From a virus: 45,210 nucleotides of DNA. The position numbers and the translations under genes were made by a program. Each line of letters starts with the position of its first letter. Position 1 is the first letter of the stretch. Location: positions 1-45,210 of IMG/VR virus record IMGVR_UViG_3300009551_000066. One strand, 5' to 3'. Below, piece after piece: positions 1-7,669 of the stretch. The notes below the pieces were generated by a model, which saw only the letters and a list, made by a program, of their open reading frames with translations, was not told the DNA's origin and did no database searches.

Positions 1-576
1 CCCGCCATGCAGCGCGGCAACGACATTCACCACGTAGCCGAGAACTACGTGCAGATCGACCCCAAGGTCAAGGTGGCCCTGCCGCCCGAGCTTGTGGGCG
101 TGCAGCGCGAGGCCGACTATCTGCGCGGCCAAGATGCGATCGTCGAGGTGGCTTGGGGCTTCACCCGCGAATGGACGTGGATCGGCCGCGCGGGCTGGTT
201 CGGGTCGGACGTATGGCTGCGCGCCAAGGCCGACGCGCACGTCGTCTACGATGACGACACGATGCTGCTCGTCGATTGGAAGTCGGGCAAGAAGTACGAT
301 ACCAACGAAGAGCAGGTCGAGCTCTTCGCCCTCGCCGGCTTCATGCGCTACCCCAATGTCGTGGAGGTAGATACCCGCCTGTGGTATACCGACGCCAAGC
401 CAGACGACAACGAGGTGCAGCGAGTCTACACGCGCAGCGACGCGGGCCGCATACAGAAGGACTGGGAGCGCAAGACGACGCCCATGTTCAACGATCGCAA
501 GTTCGCTCCGACGCCGAACGATCGGTGCCGGTGGTGCCACTTCCGTGCCTCGAACGGTGGGCCATGCCGCTTCTAA
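1..576 (+). CDS. RecB/Cas4-like PD-(D/E)XK nuclease, C-terminal part (gene continues from 45086)
   Basis: This is the larger part of a PD-(D/E)XK nuclease whose first 41 codons lie at 45086-45210. Counting from the Met at position 7, the core has the motif II Asp near residue 76 (KADAHV), the motif III D-x-K in LLVDWKSGK (D90, K92), and a following Gln in the EEQVELFALAG helix. The C-terminus has Cys at about 174, 177 and 187 (CRWC then C), and the N-terminal part adds YKQCPLKFK. This four-Cys layout is typical of Fe-S cluster nucleases of the Cas4/AddB type. In phages such enzymes process replicating or recombining DNA ends. No CRISPR genes are nearby, so a Cas4 role is not implied. The Met at position 7 is internal, not the start. 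Confidence 0.85.
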   Translation, partial: PAMQRGNDIHHVAENYVQIDPKVKVALPPELVGVQREADYLRGQDAIVEVAWGFTREWTWIGRAGWFGSDVWLRAKADAHVVYDDDTMLLVDWKSGKKYDTNEEQVELFALAGFMRYPNVVEVDTRLWYTDAKPDDNEVQRVYTRSDAGRIQKDWERKTTPMFNDRKFAPTPNDRCRWCHFRASNGGPCRF

Positions 577-650
577 AGAGGCTCGCACGGCTACTATGCG
601 CTAAGTGCGGCGCGCAGGCGTACACCTGCGATTGTTCAAACAGTTTTTAA
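564..650 (+). CDS. tiny Cys-rich zinc-knuckle-like protein (28 aa)
   Basis: A 28-codon frame starts 13 bases before the end of the nuclease gene and ends just before the strong AAGGAGG ribosome-binding site of the next gene. It has a basic, hydrophobic start (MPLLKRLARLL) followed by CAKCGAQAYTCDC, a C-x2-C-x6-C-x-C pattern that could bind zinc. The overlap style matches neighbouring genes, but no clear ribosome-binding site of its own is visible. I do not recognise a family. It may be a real micro-protein or chance coding. Confidence 0.35.
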   Translation: MPLLKRLARLLCAKCGAQAYTCDCSNSF

Positions 651-660
651 GGAGGTAACT

Positions 661-1017
661 ATGGAAGACTACGCATTCTTCGTGGCCCGCAAGAAGAAGC
701 CGGGCGGAGCTATCGCCGAGGCTATGACGGCTTCGAAGGCCGACGCCATGCATATGGCAATCGGCGTTTCGAGCGACGCCGGGGAACTGCTCGACGCTAT
801 CAAGCGTTGGGTCATCTACGACAAGCCGCTCGACCGGGCCAACGTCATCGAGGAGCTCGGCGATATCGAGTTCTTTATGGAGGGCCTGCGGCAGGCGCTC
901 AGTATCGCCCGGCCCGAGGTGATCGCGGCCAACATGGCGAAGCTCGACGCCCGCTATAAGGGTGGATACACGGACGCCGAGGCTGCGGCCCGCGCCGACA
1001 AGGAGGTGAAGTCGTGA
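661..1017 (+). CDS. MazG-like nucleotide pyrophosphohydrolase
   Basis: 118 aa, all-alpha NTP pyrophosphohydrolase of the MazG/dUTPase-like superfamily. The metal-binding helix pair is visible as SSDAGELLDAIK (E-x-G-E-like segment near residues 38-49) and NVIEELGDIEFFME (E-E-x-x-D near 61-74). The typical ending ANMAKLDARYKGGYTD follows. Such phage enzymes hydrolyse (d)NTPs or alarmones, which may remove unwanted nucleotides. That would suit a phage with altered pyrimidines, although this link is inference. The ribosome-binding site AAGGAGGTAACT directly precedes the ATG. The stop overlaps the GTG start of the exonuclease gene. Confidence 0.8.
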   Translation: MEDYAFFVARKKKPGGAIAEAMTASKADAMHMAIGVSSDAGELLDAIKRWVIYDKPLDRANVIEELGDIEFFMEGLRQALSIARPEVIAANMAKLDARYKGGYTDAEAAARADKEVKS

Positions 1018-1598
1018 GCAAGCTCACCCATATCATGATCGATCTTGAGACACGCGGCAACGTCGCGGGCTGCGGGATCGTCAGCTTCGGCGCCGTCGTA
1101 TGGGACCCCCATACGGGCGCGCTGGGCGATGAGTTCTACCGCATCGTCAACCACGCCAGCAACGAGCAGGCCATGCTGTTCGACGTACCCAGCACGATGG
1201 CATGGTGGAAGAAGCAGTCGCCCGAGGCCCGCAAGGCGCTGGAGGCCTCCGAGGCAAACGAGGGCCACCATATCAGCGACGTGCTGCGCGAGTTCCATGA
1301 CTTCGCCATGGCCGCCTCTGGTCACCTCAAGAGCAAGGTGCGCATCTGGGGCAACGGCGCCGATTTCGACAGCCCGATTGTGCAGTCGGCGTGGCTAGCC
1401 GTCTACCCCACGATCGACTTCCCTTTCCCTTGGGGCAACCGCTGCTATCGCACGATCAAGAATCTCGGGGAGCTTTTCGGTGGGCCGGAGCTTCCCAAGA
1501 TGGCGCGCACGGGCACGCACCACAACGCGCTCGACGACGCCAAGTCTCAAGCGGCCCACATGACTGCAATCCTGCAGCACATCACAGGAAGCTGGTAA
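1014..1598 (+). CDS. DnaQ-type 3'-5' exonuclease (Rv2179c-like fold)
   Basis: 194 aa. The DEDD exonuclease motifs are all visible: IMIDLETRG at the N-terminus (Exo I, D-x-E), IWGNGADFDSP around residue 108 (Exo II), and HHNALDDAKSQA near residue 167 (Exo III, H-x4-D). The WWKKQSPEARKAL segment after the first motif is characteristic of the phage 3'-5' exoribonuclease Rv2179c-like subgroup. It could trim RNA or DNA 3' ends. The start is GTG at 1014, overlapping the previous TGA, with AAGGAGGTGAAGTC as ribosome-binding site. Confidence 0.85.
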   Translation: MSKLTHIMIDLETRGNVAGCGIVSFGAVVWDPHTGALGDEFYRIVNHASNEQAMLFDVPSTMAWWKKQSPEARKALEASEANEGHHISDVLREFHDFAMAASGHLKSKVRIWGNGADFDSPIVQSAWLAVYPTIDFPFPWGNRCYRTIKNLGELFGGPELPKMARTGTHHNALDDAKSQAAHMTAILQHITGSW

Positions 1599-1599
1599 C

Positions 1600-1842
1600 A
1601 TGGAAACCAACGACCACAAGACCGAGGCCGGCGCACAGATCGGCAAGGAGGCGCCCGCGCAGGACGCCCTCGAAGCCAAGACGCGGGCCAACCAAGCGCT
1701 GGGCGACGTGCGTACCGTCGTGCGCGAGTTCATCGACGACCTGGAGAACATCCCGGCCGAGGTGATCAAGGAACTGCATGATCTGTTCAATGCGTTCCAC
1801 GCCAAAGCCACCACGGCCGTCAGCGAGGCTCCGGTAGAATAA
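1600..1842 (+). CDS. small acidic helical protein, unknown function
   Basis: 80 aa with no family that I recognise. It is strongly charged with many Glu, Asp, Ala and Lys residues. The second half (REFIDDLENIPAEVIKEL onward) looks helical and could form a coiled coil or bind a partner. It sits one base after the exonuclease stop, and its TAA shares a base with the ATG of the VRR-NUC gene (TAATG), so it is translated within the operon. Confidence 0.7.
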   Translation: METNDHKTEAGAQIGKEAPAQDALEAKTRANQALGDVRTVVREFIDDLENIPAEVIKELHDLFNAFHAKATTAVSEAPVE

Positions 1843-2210
1843 TGCGGCGGGAAAAGGTCCACGAACGGAAAGCCTGTAAGTGGGCCTTGGAGGAGCGGGG
1901 CGTACCCAACGTCAAGCTCCTCCACCCCGGCGGCGAAACCGGCTGGCCCGATCGCTTGTTTTTCATACCGGGCGGGCGTATACTGCTCATCGAGTTTAAG
2001 GAGGTGGGCTACGAACCTGAGCCTCGTCAGGTTTACGTCCACAATTTGCTAAGGGCACTTGGTTATGAAGTCGAAACCTGCGACAGCCTCGCCGCTGCGA
2101 AAGAAGCCATCGATCGAGCGTTGGCAACCGCACCTGCCATAGAAGTGCGGCCTGAAGTTTCTAGTCGAACACGGCGCCGCCGCCCTGCTGTTCGACCCCG
2201 GCCTAGGTAA
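1842..2210 (+). CDS. VRR-NUC domain endonuclease
   Basis: 122 aa. The VRR-NUC core (PD-(D/E)XK superfamily) is clear: GGETGWPDRLFF (G-x-P-D-R), ILLIEFKEVG (E-x-K) and PRQVYVHNLLRALGYEVE (conserved Gln plus helix). Stand-alone phage VRR-NUC proteins are structure-selective DNA nucleases and usually sit beside an SNF2-type helicase, as here. The last 28 or so residues (Arg/Pro-rich) overlap the helicase frame that starts at 2065 and look like out-of-frame read-through rather than a domain. The family domain ends near residue 95. Confidence 0.85.
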   Translation: MRREKVHERKACKWALEERGVPNVKLLHPGGETGWPDRLFFIPGGRILLIEFKEVGYEPEPRQVYVHNLLRALGYEVETCDSLAAAKEAIDRALATAPAIEVRPEVSSRTRRRRPAVRPRPR

Positions 2211-3540
2211 GACCAGCACGACCTACGGGGCGTTCGAGTTCTTGCGCAAGCGCAAGGTGGCCCGGCGCATGTTGGTGGTGGCCCCGCTGCGCGTCGCTCA
2301 GCTGGTGTGGCCCGCCGAGGCGCAGAAGTGGGCCGACTTCAACCACCTCAAGGTAGGCCTGTTACATGGCAAGAATAAAGATAAGGTTTTGGCTAGCGCT
2401 GCTGATTACGACGTGCTGGTCATCAACCCTGAAGGACTCCAGTGGCTTATCACCGGCTCACAACGTGGAACTGTCGTGGATAGCAAGCGATGGAAGGCAC
2501 TACAGTGCGACACGCTCGTTATCGATGAGCTCACCAAGTTCAAGCACACTAAGGGCGTTCGTTTCAAGGTACTCAAGCAAGTGCTCGGTTCCTTTAGTCG
2601 GCGCTGGGGCCTCACCGGCACCCCGGTCCCAAACGGTCTGTTGGATTTATTCGGACAGATGTACGTGCTCGACTTGGGCAACGCCCTAGGTAAGTACATC
2701 ACGCACTACCGCATGCAGTATTTCATAAATCCCGATGGGCAGGGCTGGAAGTGGGTGCTGCAGAGCGGCGCGGCCGACAAGATTTATGCGAAGGTGAAGA
2801 ACCTCGCGCTGCGCGCCAACGCGGCCGACTATCTAGACCTGCCGCAGCAGGTAGACCTGTTCCACGAAGTTGAGTTGCCGGCCAAGGTACGCAAGCTGTA
2901 CGACGACCTTGAGGGATACCTGTGGGCGAAGATGGGGGCCAAGGAGATAACCACGGCCAACGCCGCCGCCGTAGGCATCAAGCTACGACAGATCGCCAAC
3001 GGGCAGGTCTACGTAGACGACGACATGGCGAGCAAGGCATTCGGCAAGAAGCGCACGGTGCTTGAGCTACATGAGGAGAAGCTCAATGCCGTTGAAGAGC
3101 TTATTGAAGAACTCCAGGGCCAGCCTTTGTTGCTGGCATACGAGTTCAACCACGATCTTGATCGACTGCGCGACCGATTTGCGGACGTGCCCTACATCGG
3201 TGCGGGCGTTAATGCTAAGCGCGCTCAACAAATCGAGCAAGACTGGAATAACGGGGATATACCTCTGCTACTTGGGCACCCCGCGAGCATGGGCCACGGA
3301 CTGAACCTGCAAGGCTGCGACGCGCAACACGTTGGATGGTTCAGCATGTTCTGGGACTTCGAGCTCTACGAGCAGTTTATAAAGCGCATCCTGCGGCAGG
3401 GCAACAAGAGCAAGCGGGTGTTCAACCACCACTTCGTCGCCAAGGATACGACGGACGAGGATGTGCGGTGGGCCCAGAAGCACAAGTCGCGCGGCCAGCT
3501 TGCGTTCCTCGAAGCGATGGGGGCCCGCCGTGGGCGCTAA
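2065..3540 (+). CDS. SNF2-type (SF2) DNA helicase, interrupted by an in-frame amber codon at 2140
   Basis: The frame gives a canonical phage SNF2-like helicase: FDPGLGKTS (Walker A), RMLVVAPLRV (Ia), LVIDELTKFK (DExx), GLTGTPVPNG (III), LGHPASMGHGLNLQ (V) and RILRQGNKSKRV (VI). In-frame coding extends upstream to ATG 2065, which has AAGGG nine bases before it, but codon 26 (2140-2142) is TAG. It lies between WQPHLP and KCGLKFLVEHG, where the family normally has a Gln. No ATG, GTG or TTG exists between the amber and Walker A; the first later one is TTG 2242, inside the helicase after Walker A. An intact protein would be 491 aa. The source may be an amber variant, a sequencing error or read-through. 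TAG ends several other genes, so it is not reassigned. Confidence 0.8.
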
Positions 3541-4252
3541 GTTCAAGCCCTACGTGCTGCGCTCGGTGCACCAGCCGGTTAACGAGGAGGTTTTGGTCGT
3601 GCATGAAAGCTTCCACGCCGTCCGCGTGCTGCGCCGGCCCCTCGTTATGCCCGGTATCGGCTACGGTGTTACGGACGGCATCATAATGGAGCAGGCCCTG
3701 CCCGGAGGGGTTTGGCCGCTTTGGCAGCAGTCAAAAACACCTTTACATTCTATTTTGGAGTCCATAAAGGTATCTCTGTTGGCGCACGGCGGCACCCCCG
3801 AGGCCGTTCGCCTGTTCCTTGAGCTCGGGGCTCTGACGAAGAAGGAAATATCGATGGCGAGCGAAAAGCTGGCGGGCAAGGGCAAGACCGCCCCCGCGAA
3901 GAACGAGAAGCCGGCGAAGGCCCCCAAGGGCGGCGCGAAGCCCGACAAGGCCCCGGCCGCCGAGAAGCCGGCGAAGGCCGCTCCGGCCAAGAAGGGCAAC
4001 CCCGAGGCGCTGGCGAAGGCCAACGCGAACCGGGCGGCGGCGAGCGCGGCGCGCGACGGCCTCAAGGTGCAGGTGCTGACCGAGAAGAAGGCCAACCCGT
4101 ACCGCGAGGGCACCAAGGCCCATGCGACGTTCGAGCTCTTCAAGGCCAACCACGGCAAGACGATCGGCGCGATCAAGGAGCAGGCCACCGACGACCACGA
4201 TCTCGGCTACCTGCGCTACGCCGATCGCGACGGCCATATCAAGATCGGCTAA
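3530..4252 (+). CDS. two-part protein with Lys/Ala/Pro-rich H1-like linker and conserved C-terminal domain (paralogue of 32042-32851)
   Basis: 240 aa from GTG 3530, which overlaps the end of the helicase. Residues 1-108 form an unrecognised globular part. Residues 109-180 are a histone H1-like Lys/Ala/Pro tract. The last 60 residues form a domain (NPYREGTKAHATFELFK ... DLGYLRYADRDGHIKI) that recurs at the end of the protein at 32042-32851. An in-frame ATG at 3854 with AAGGAA upstream would yield the H1-like tract plus the C-terminal domain alone, so two products are possible. DNA binding or compaction is inferred from composition only. A strong terminator follows. Confidence 0.7.
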   Translation: MGAKFKPYVLRSVHQPVNEEVLVVHESFHAVRVLRRPLVMPGIGYGVTDGIIMEQALPGGVWPLWQQSKTPLHSILESIKVSLLAHGGTPEAVRLFLELGALTKKEISMASEKLAGKGKTAPAKNEKPAKAPKGGAKPDKAPAAEKPAKAAPAKKGNPEALAKANANRAAASAARDGLKVQVLTEKKANPYREGTKAHATFELFKANHGKTIGAIKEQATDDHDLGYLRYADRDGHIKIG

Positions 4253-4279
4253 TCGCCCTTCCAGGCGAACGCCCAACGG

Positions 4280-4303
4280 TAGCCCCGGCTTCGGTCGGGG
4301 CTA
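4280..4303 (+). terminator. intrinsic terminator with TTCG tetraloop
   Basis: A ten-pair hairpin (TAGCCCCGGC / GTCGGGGCTA, one G-T pair) is closed by a C(TTCG)G loop, 27 bases after the stop of the H1-like gene. The tail (TTCGTGTCT) is only moderately T-rich. It separates the nuclease/helicase operon from the nucleotide-modification cluster. Confidence 0.75.
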
Positions 4304-4331
4304 TTCGTGTCTCTAGCATAGGGAGAGTGTC

Positions 4332-5099
4332 ATGGACACCTCTGGCATGACGGTATTCGAGTTCGGCGAGAAGAAGCTCGCCATGGGGGATATCGACCCC
4401 CTGTATAACGCCCTGTGGAAGGCCGAGTGGCCCATGGAGCGCGTGTCCCGCTACATCCTCGCCTTCGTGGCGTTCGACTTGGCGGGCCTCGCCGGGCAGA
4501 TCGTCGATCGCGGCGCCAAGGGCTTTTGGCCCGCCATGCACCACGCCGTAGATCAGACCAAGAGGGGCAGTCCTAGGCGCTATTACCGGGGGCAGGCGGC
4601 CCACGATAGCCTAACTGCCCTGCAGACGCGTTATCGCACGGCCGAGAAGGCTCTGTTTAGCCTGGAGGGCGACTTCGCCGACGCATCGGCCGAGGTAGCC
4701 GCCCACTGGCCCGGTTGGGGACCAACGGCGGCATGGAAGATCGCCGACATGGCCGAGCGGTGCCGGGGCGTGTATATCGACTTCAGCAATTTCGGCTGGG
4801 ACCAGCTACTATCCAATGACATGATCGTCAAAGGGTTGGATAAGGCCGTCGCCATCAGCAAGCCGCGCGATGGCCGGGCCGAGATGCAGCACTTCTTAAT
4901 GCGGCATGACTGGAAGCACCAAGCGCCCGGCATTCCAGGCAAGCCGGTGGGGCCGCAGGAGATCGAAACGATCTTGTGCTATTATTCGCACGACTGGAAG
5001 ACGAATAAGCACATGCCCGGCATGGATAAGGAGAACATCCGCGCCGAGCTTACCGCGATACCGAGCCGCCACGGCCACCAATTGCTGGAGGTACTATGA
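4332..5099 (+). CDS. aGPT-Pplase/ADDT-like helical protein of thymine-hypermodification systems (probable)
   Basis: 255 aa, mostly alpha-helical. DPLYNALWKAEWPMERVSRY near the N-terminus, KGFWPAMHHA, RGSPRRYYRG (residues 78-87) and PGWGPTAAWKIADM (127-140) resemble the DNA-glycosylase-like alpha-glutamyl/putrescinyl-thymine pyrophosphorylase and amino-acid:DNA transferase families described from hypermodified phages. In that model these proteins displace pyrophosphate from 5-(pyrophosphoryloxymethyl)-dU in DNA or transfer the substituent. It precedes the P-loop kinase gene with an ATGA overlap and has a GGGAGAG ribosome-binding site. The family call is from pattern memory and the exact clade is uncertain. 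Confidence 0.55.
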   Translation: MDTSGMTVFEFGEKKLAMGDIDPLYNALWKAEWPMERVSRYILAFVAFDLAGLAGQIVDRGAKGFWPAMHHAVDQTKRGSPRRYYRGQAAHDSLTALQTRYRTAEKALFSLEGDFADASAEVAAHWPGWGPTAAWKIADMAERCRGVYIDFSNFGWDQLLSNDMIVKGLDKAVAISKPRDGRAEMQHFLMRHDWKHQAPGIPGKPVGPQEIETILCYYSHDWKTNKHMPGMDKENIRAELTAIPSRHGHQLLEVL

Positions 5100-5746
5100 C
5101 CGTATTCATCAAACTCGGCGGCTGCAACGGCAGCGGCAAGACCAGCGTAGCCCGCGAGCTTATCAAGCTGGTCAGCGCGCTCCCCACGCGCCGTAAGGGC
5201 GACGCCAAACCAACCGGCTATCGCGGCGAGGTGCCGGGAGAGGACCCCTTCGTACCCGTCTGGGTAATGGGCCGGTACGAAACGGCGTGCGGCGGCATGG
5301 ACGCTTTCCCCAACAAAGAAATAGTGCGGGAACTTTGGGCGCACAACATGCGTAAGGAAGGTATCGTCTTCGGCGAGGGTCTGATATTTGGCAAGACCTA
5401 TGGCTACATTGGCGAAACGCTGATGAAGAACAAGGTGTTGCTACGCGATGTCGAGACCCTATGGGCCTTCATGGGCACGCCCTTCGACGAGTGCGTCGAG
5501 CGGGTCAACGCCCGCCGCGCCTTCGCGGCTTTGCAGAAGGGCAAGGAGCCGACGCCCTTCGACCCCGAGAAGACCATGCGCATGACCTATACGATCATGG
5601 AGCGGCTGGAGGAGGGCGTGCGCTCGGGCAAGTATCCGATAAACGGCGAGGTTCTGAACCTCGGCTACTCGCCCGGCCGCCAGCCCGCCACCGACGCCAA
5701 GAAGCTCCTCAAGAAAGCATTGGAGATGTACCATGCGCACGGCTGA
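5096..5746 (+). CDS. P-loop kinase, probable 5-hydroxymethyl-dU DNA kinase
   Basis: 216 aa. The N-terminus is a beta strand and Walker A (IKLGGCNGSGKTSVAREL; G9 to T16), typical of small-molecule or nucleotide kinases. Later conserved-looking segments are VWVMGRYETACGGMD and FGEGLIFGKTYG. The GRYETACGGMD segment and the gene's place beside a helical-domain partner and an aGPT-Pplase-like gene resemble the 5-HMUDK proteins of phages with modified thymine, which phosphorylate 5-hydroxymethyluracil in DNA. A free-nucleotide kinase is the main alternative. It overlaps the preceding gene by four bases and the next by fourteen, so co-translation is likely. Confidence 0.65.
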   Translation: MTVFIKLGGCNGSGKTSVARELIKLVSALPTRRKGDAKPTGYRGEVPGEDPFVPVWVMGRYETACGGMDAFPNKEIVRELWAHNMRKEGIVFGEGLIFGKTYGYIGETLMKNKVLLRDVETLWAFMGTPFDECVERVNARRAFAALQKGKEPTPFDPEKTMRMTYTIMERLEEGVRSGKYPINGEVLNLGYSPGRQPATDAKKLLKKALEMYHAHG

Positions 5747-6608
5747 ACTCGTCGACTTCATGTTCGCCCGCGAGGCGCGACGCAAATATCACCACGATCA
5801 CAAGGTGTCGGCGGTGCCCGAGCCCGACGAAATCCTCGATACCTATCGGTTCTGCAACGTGCTGCGGAACGACGACCGCGTGACCAAGTGGCTGCACGAC
5901 AATTGGCTGGCCCGCTGGCGTACTGAGCTCCATGGCTGGTTCCCGTTCGCGGTGGCTCGGTGCGCGATCAACAGGATCGATACGATGGCGGCCATCGAGA
6001 AGTACCTGATGCCGTGGAAGCCCGAACAGGTGCGCCGTGTTTTGAAGGAGCGCCGCGCGCAGGGCTTGACGATCTATGGGGCGGCCTATATGATCGGCAC
6101 CCAAGGCAACGCGGGCGACAAGGTGGACTTCCTGATCGACAAGGTGCTTACGCCGCTTTGGAAGAACAGGCTTTGCTTCCCGTGCGATACGGGTTTCACC
6201 CATTCCAAACAGGCCAGCCTCGCCGTGGCGCACGAATGGCTTCAGAGCCATTACGCGGTCGGCTCGTTCACGGCGGCGCAAGTTCTAGCCGACTGGAAAT
6301 ACGCCAACGGTCAAAACTGGCGCGACTTCGATACGTTCGCCGCCAGCGGACCCGGTTCGCGCCGTGGATTGAACCGCGTGCTGAACCAGCCGCTCAACAA
6401 CACGTGGGATGAGAAGGTGTTTCGTACGCAGCTTGGCATCCTGCGTAACTCAGTGCTACCGCTGATCAAGCACGACCGGCATATCAAGAACATCACGGCT
6501 CAAGACTTGCAGAATTGCCTCTGCGAGTTTGATAAGTATGAGCGTGCCCGGCTCGGCGAGGGCAGGCCCAAGCAAATCTACACGCCGCACAAGGAGGACG
6601 AAGCATGA
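5733..6608 (+). CDS. 5-hmdU DNA kinase helical-domain protein (HMUDK_hel-like)
   Basis: 291 aa alpha-helical protein. YRFCNVLRNDDRVTKWL (38-54), FAVARCAINRIDT (72-84), the FTAAQVLADWKY helix (179-190) and GPGSRRGLNRVL (206-217) match the helical domain associated with 5-hydroxymethyl-dU DNA kinases. That fold is related to helix-hairpin-helix DNA glycosylases and probably reads or flips the modified base. In many phages this domain is fused to the kinase; here it is a separate gene directly downstream of the P-loop protein, overlapping it by fourteen bases. No catalytic residue can be assigned from sequence alone. The stop overlaps the ThyA-family gene start. Confidence 0.7.
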   Translation: MRTAELVDFMFAREARRKYHHDHKVSAVPEPDEILDTYRFCNVLRNDDRVTKWLHDNWLARWRTELHGWFPFAVARCAINRIDTMAAIEKYLMPWKPEQVRRVLKERRAQGLTIYGAAYMIGTQGNAGDKVDFLIDKVLTPLWKNRLCFPCDTGFTHSKQASLAVAHEWLQSHYAVGSFTAAQVLADWKYANGQNWRDFDTFAASGPGSRRGLNRVLNQPLNNTWDEKVFRTQLGILRNSVLPLIKHDRHIKNITAQDLQNCLCEFDKYERARLGEGRPKQIYTPHKEDEA

Positions 6609-7669
6609 GGTGCATTCGCGTATCGAACGTCAACCAAGCCCTGCCGGAGGGCTTGAAGTGGCTGGGCGGATACAACGGCGACAAGGAGGACAGCCGCAAC
6701 GGGCCGGTGCTAGTCAGCAACATGCCGGTCACCACTATCTACGACGACATCCGTAACCGCGTGCTGTTCAGCCCCATGCGCAACGCCAACCCGTTCTTCC
6801 ACGTCATGGAGAGCCTGTGGATGCTGGCGGGCTGCAACGAGCTACCGCTCATCACGCAGTTTAACAAGCAGATGGCGACCTACAGCGACGACGGCGGGCT
6901 GACGCAGCCGGCCGCCTACGGCTATCGTTGGCGTAGTTACTTCGGCTATGACCAGATCACCATGATCGTGGACGAGCTTCGTCGCAACCCGAACAGCCGG
7001 CGCTGCGTGCTGGCTATGTGGAACCCCGGTGGGGACCGCGACAACGATATCCTGATCGGTGTCAGTGATCTGGCGGCGGCCATGAACGGGTCGGCCGACG
7101 TGCCGTGCAACACGCACTGCTATTTCCGTATTCACAACAACCAACTCCACATGATGGTGTCGTGCCGATCGAACGACATCTATTGGGGAGCCTACGGCGC
7201 CAACGTCGTGCACTTCAGCATGTTGCTGGAATACATGGCGGCCCACCTCGACATCGAGCCCGGCAAGCTGACGCAGGTTAGCTGGAATTATCACCTGTAC
7301 ACGCAGGTCGTGGGCGACGAGAAGCGTATGAAGGAGCTCATCGTCGACTGCGAGAGCCACGACTACTACACGTCGCGGGTGCTGCGCCCCATGCGCTTGG
7401 TGCAGGACTGCGCGGCGTTCAATCGCGAGTTGCCGTTCTTCATCGATATGCTGCACGAAGGTACCAAGGAGCCGGTCGAATTCACCGAACCGTTCCTGTT
7501 CGGGGTGGCGCTGCCCATGCTGCGATCGTGGCAGGAGTTCAAGGCCGGCGATCTCGACGCGGCCGAGATGGCAGCGCGCCGCATTCGGGCCGACGACTGG
7601 CGGCTCGCGTCGGTGCAGTGGATGGAACGTCGGGCGATCGCCCGCGCACGAAAGGAGCAGGGCCTGTGA
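6605..7669 (+). CDS. thymidylate synthase family enzyme, possibly dUMP hydroxymethyltransferase
   Basis: 354 aa. ThyA-fold landmarks are NPFFHVMESLWMLAG (62-76), AAYGYRWRSYFG (103-114), the RNPNSRRCVLAMWNP arginine segment, the active-site Cys168 in ADVPCNTHCYFRI, the RS motif at 188-189 and Asn200 in GAYGANVV. An Asn at that place selects dUMP; dCMP hydroxymethylases carry Asp. Whether it methylates or hydroxymethylates dUMP cannot be read directly. The neighbouring 5-hmdU kinase genes favour hydroxymethylation with methylene-tetrahydrofolate, giving 5-hydroxymethyl-dUMP. The usual Gln before the RS motif is Cys here (SCRSND). It starts within an ATGA overlap. Confidence 0.8.
   Translation: MRCIRVSNVNQALPEGLKWLGGYNGDKEDSRNGPVLVSNMPVTTIYDDIRNRVLFSPMRNANPFFHVMESLWMLAGCNELPLITQFNKQMATYSDDGGLTQPAAYGYRWRSYFGYDQITMIVDELRRNPNSRRCVLAMWNPGGDRDNDILIGVSDLAAAMNGSADVPCNTHCYFRIHNNQLHMMVSCRSNDIYWGAYGANVVHFSMLLEYMAAHLDIEPGKLTQVSWNYHLYTQVVGDEKRMKELIVDCESHDYYTSRVLRPMRLVQDCAAFNRELPFFIDMLHEGTKEPVEFTEPFLFGVALPMLRSWQEFKAGDLDAAEMAARRIRADDWRLASVQWMERRAIARARKEQGL

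Noticed and set aside
2140-2142. Genome-wide TAG reassignment to glutamine
   Set aside because: TAG ends several well-supported genes (for example those ending at 8612, 31807, 35278, 37118 and 42849), so it functions as stop here; the helicase amber is an isolated case.
6605-7669. dCMP hydroxymethylase
   Set aside because: The pyrimidine-selecting residue is Asn (N200), as in dUMP-using enzymes, not Asp as expected for dCMP.
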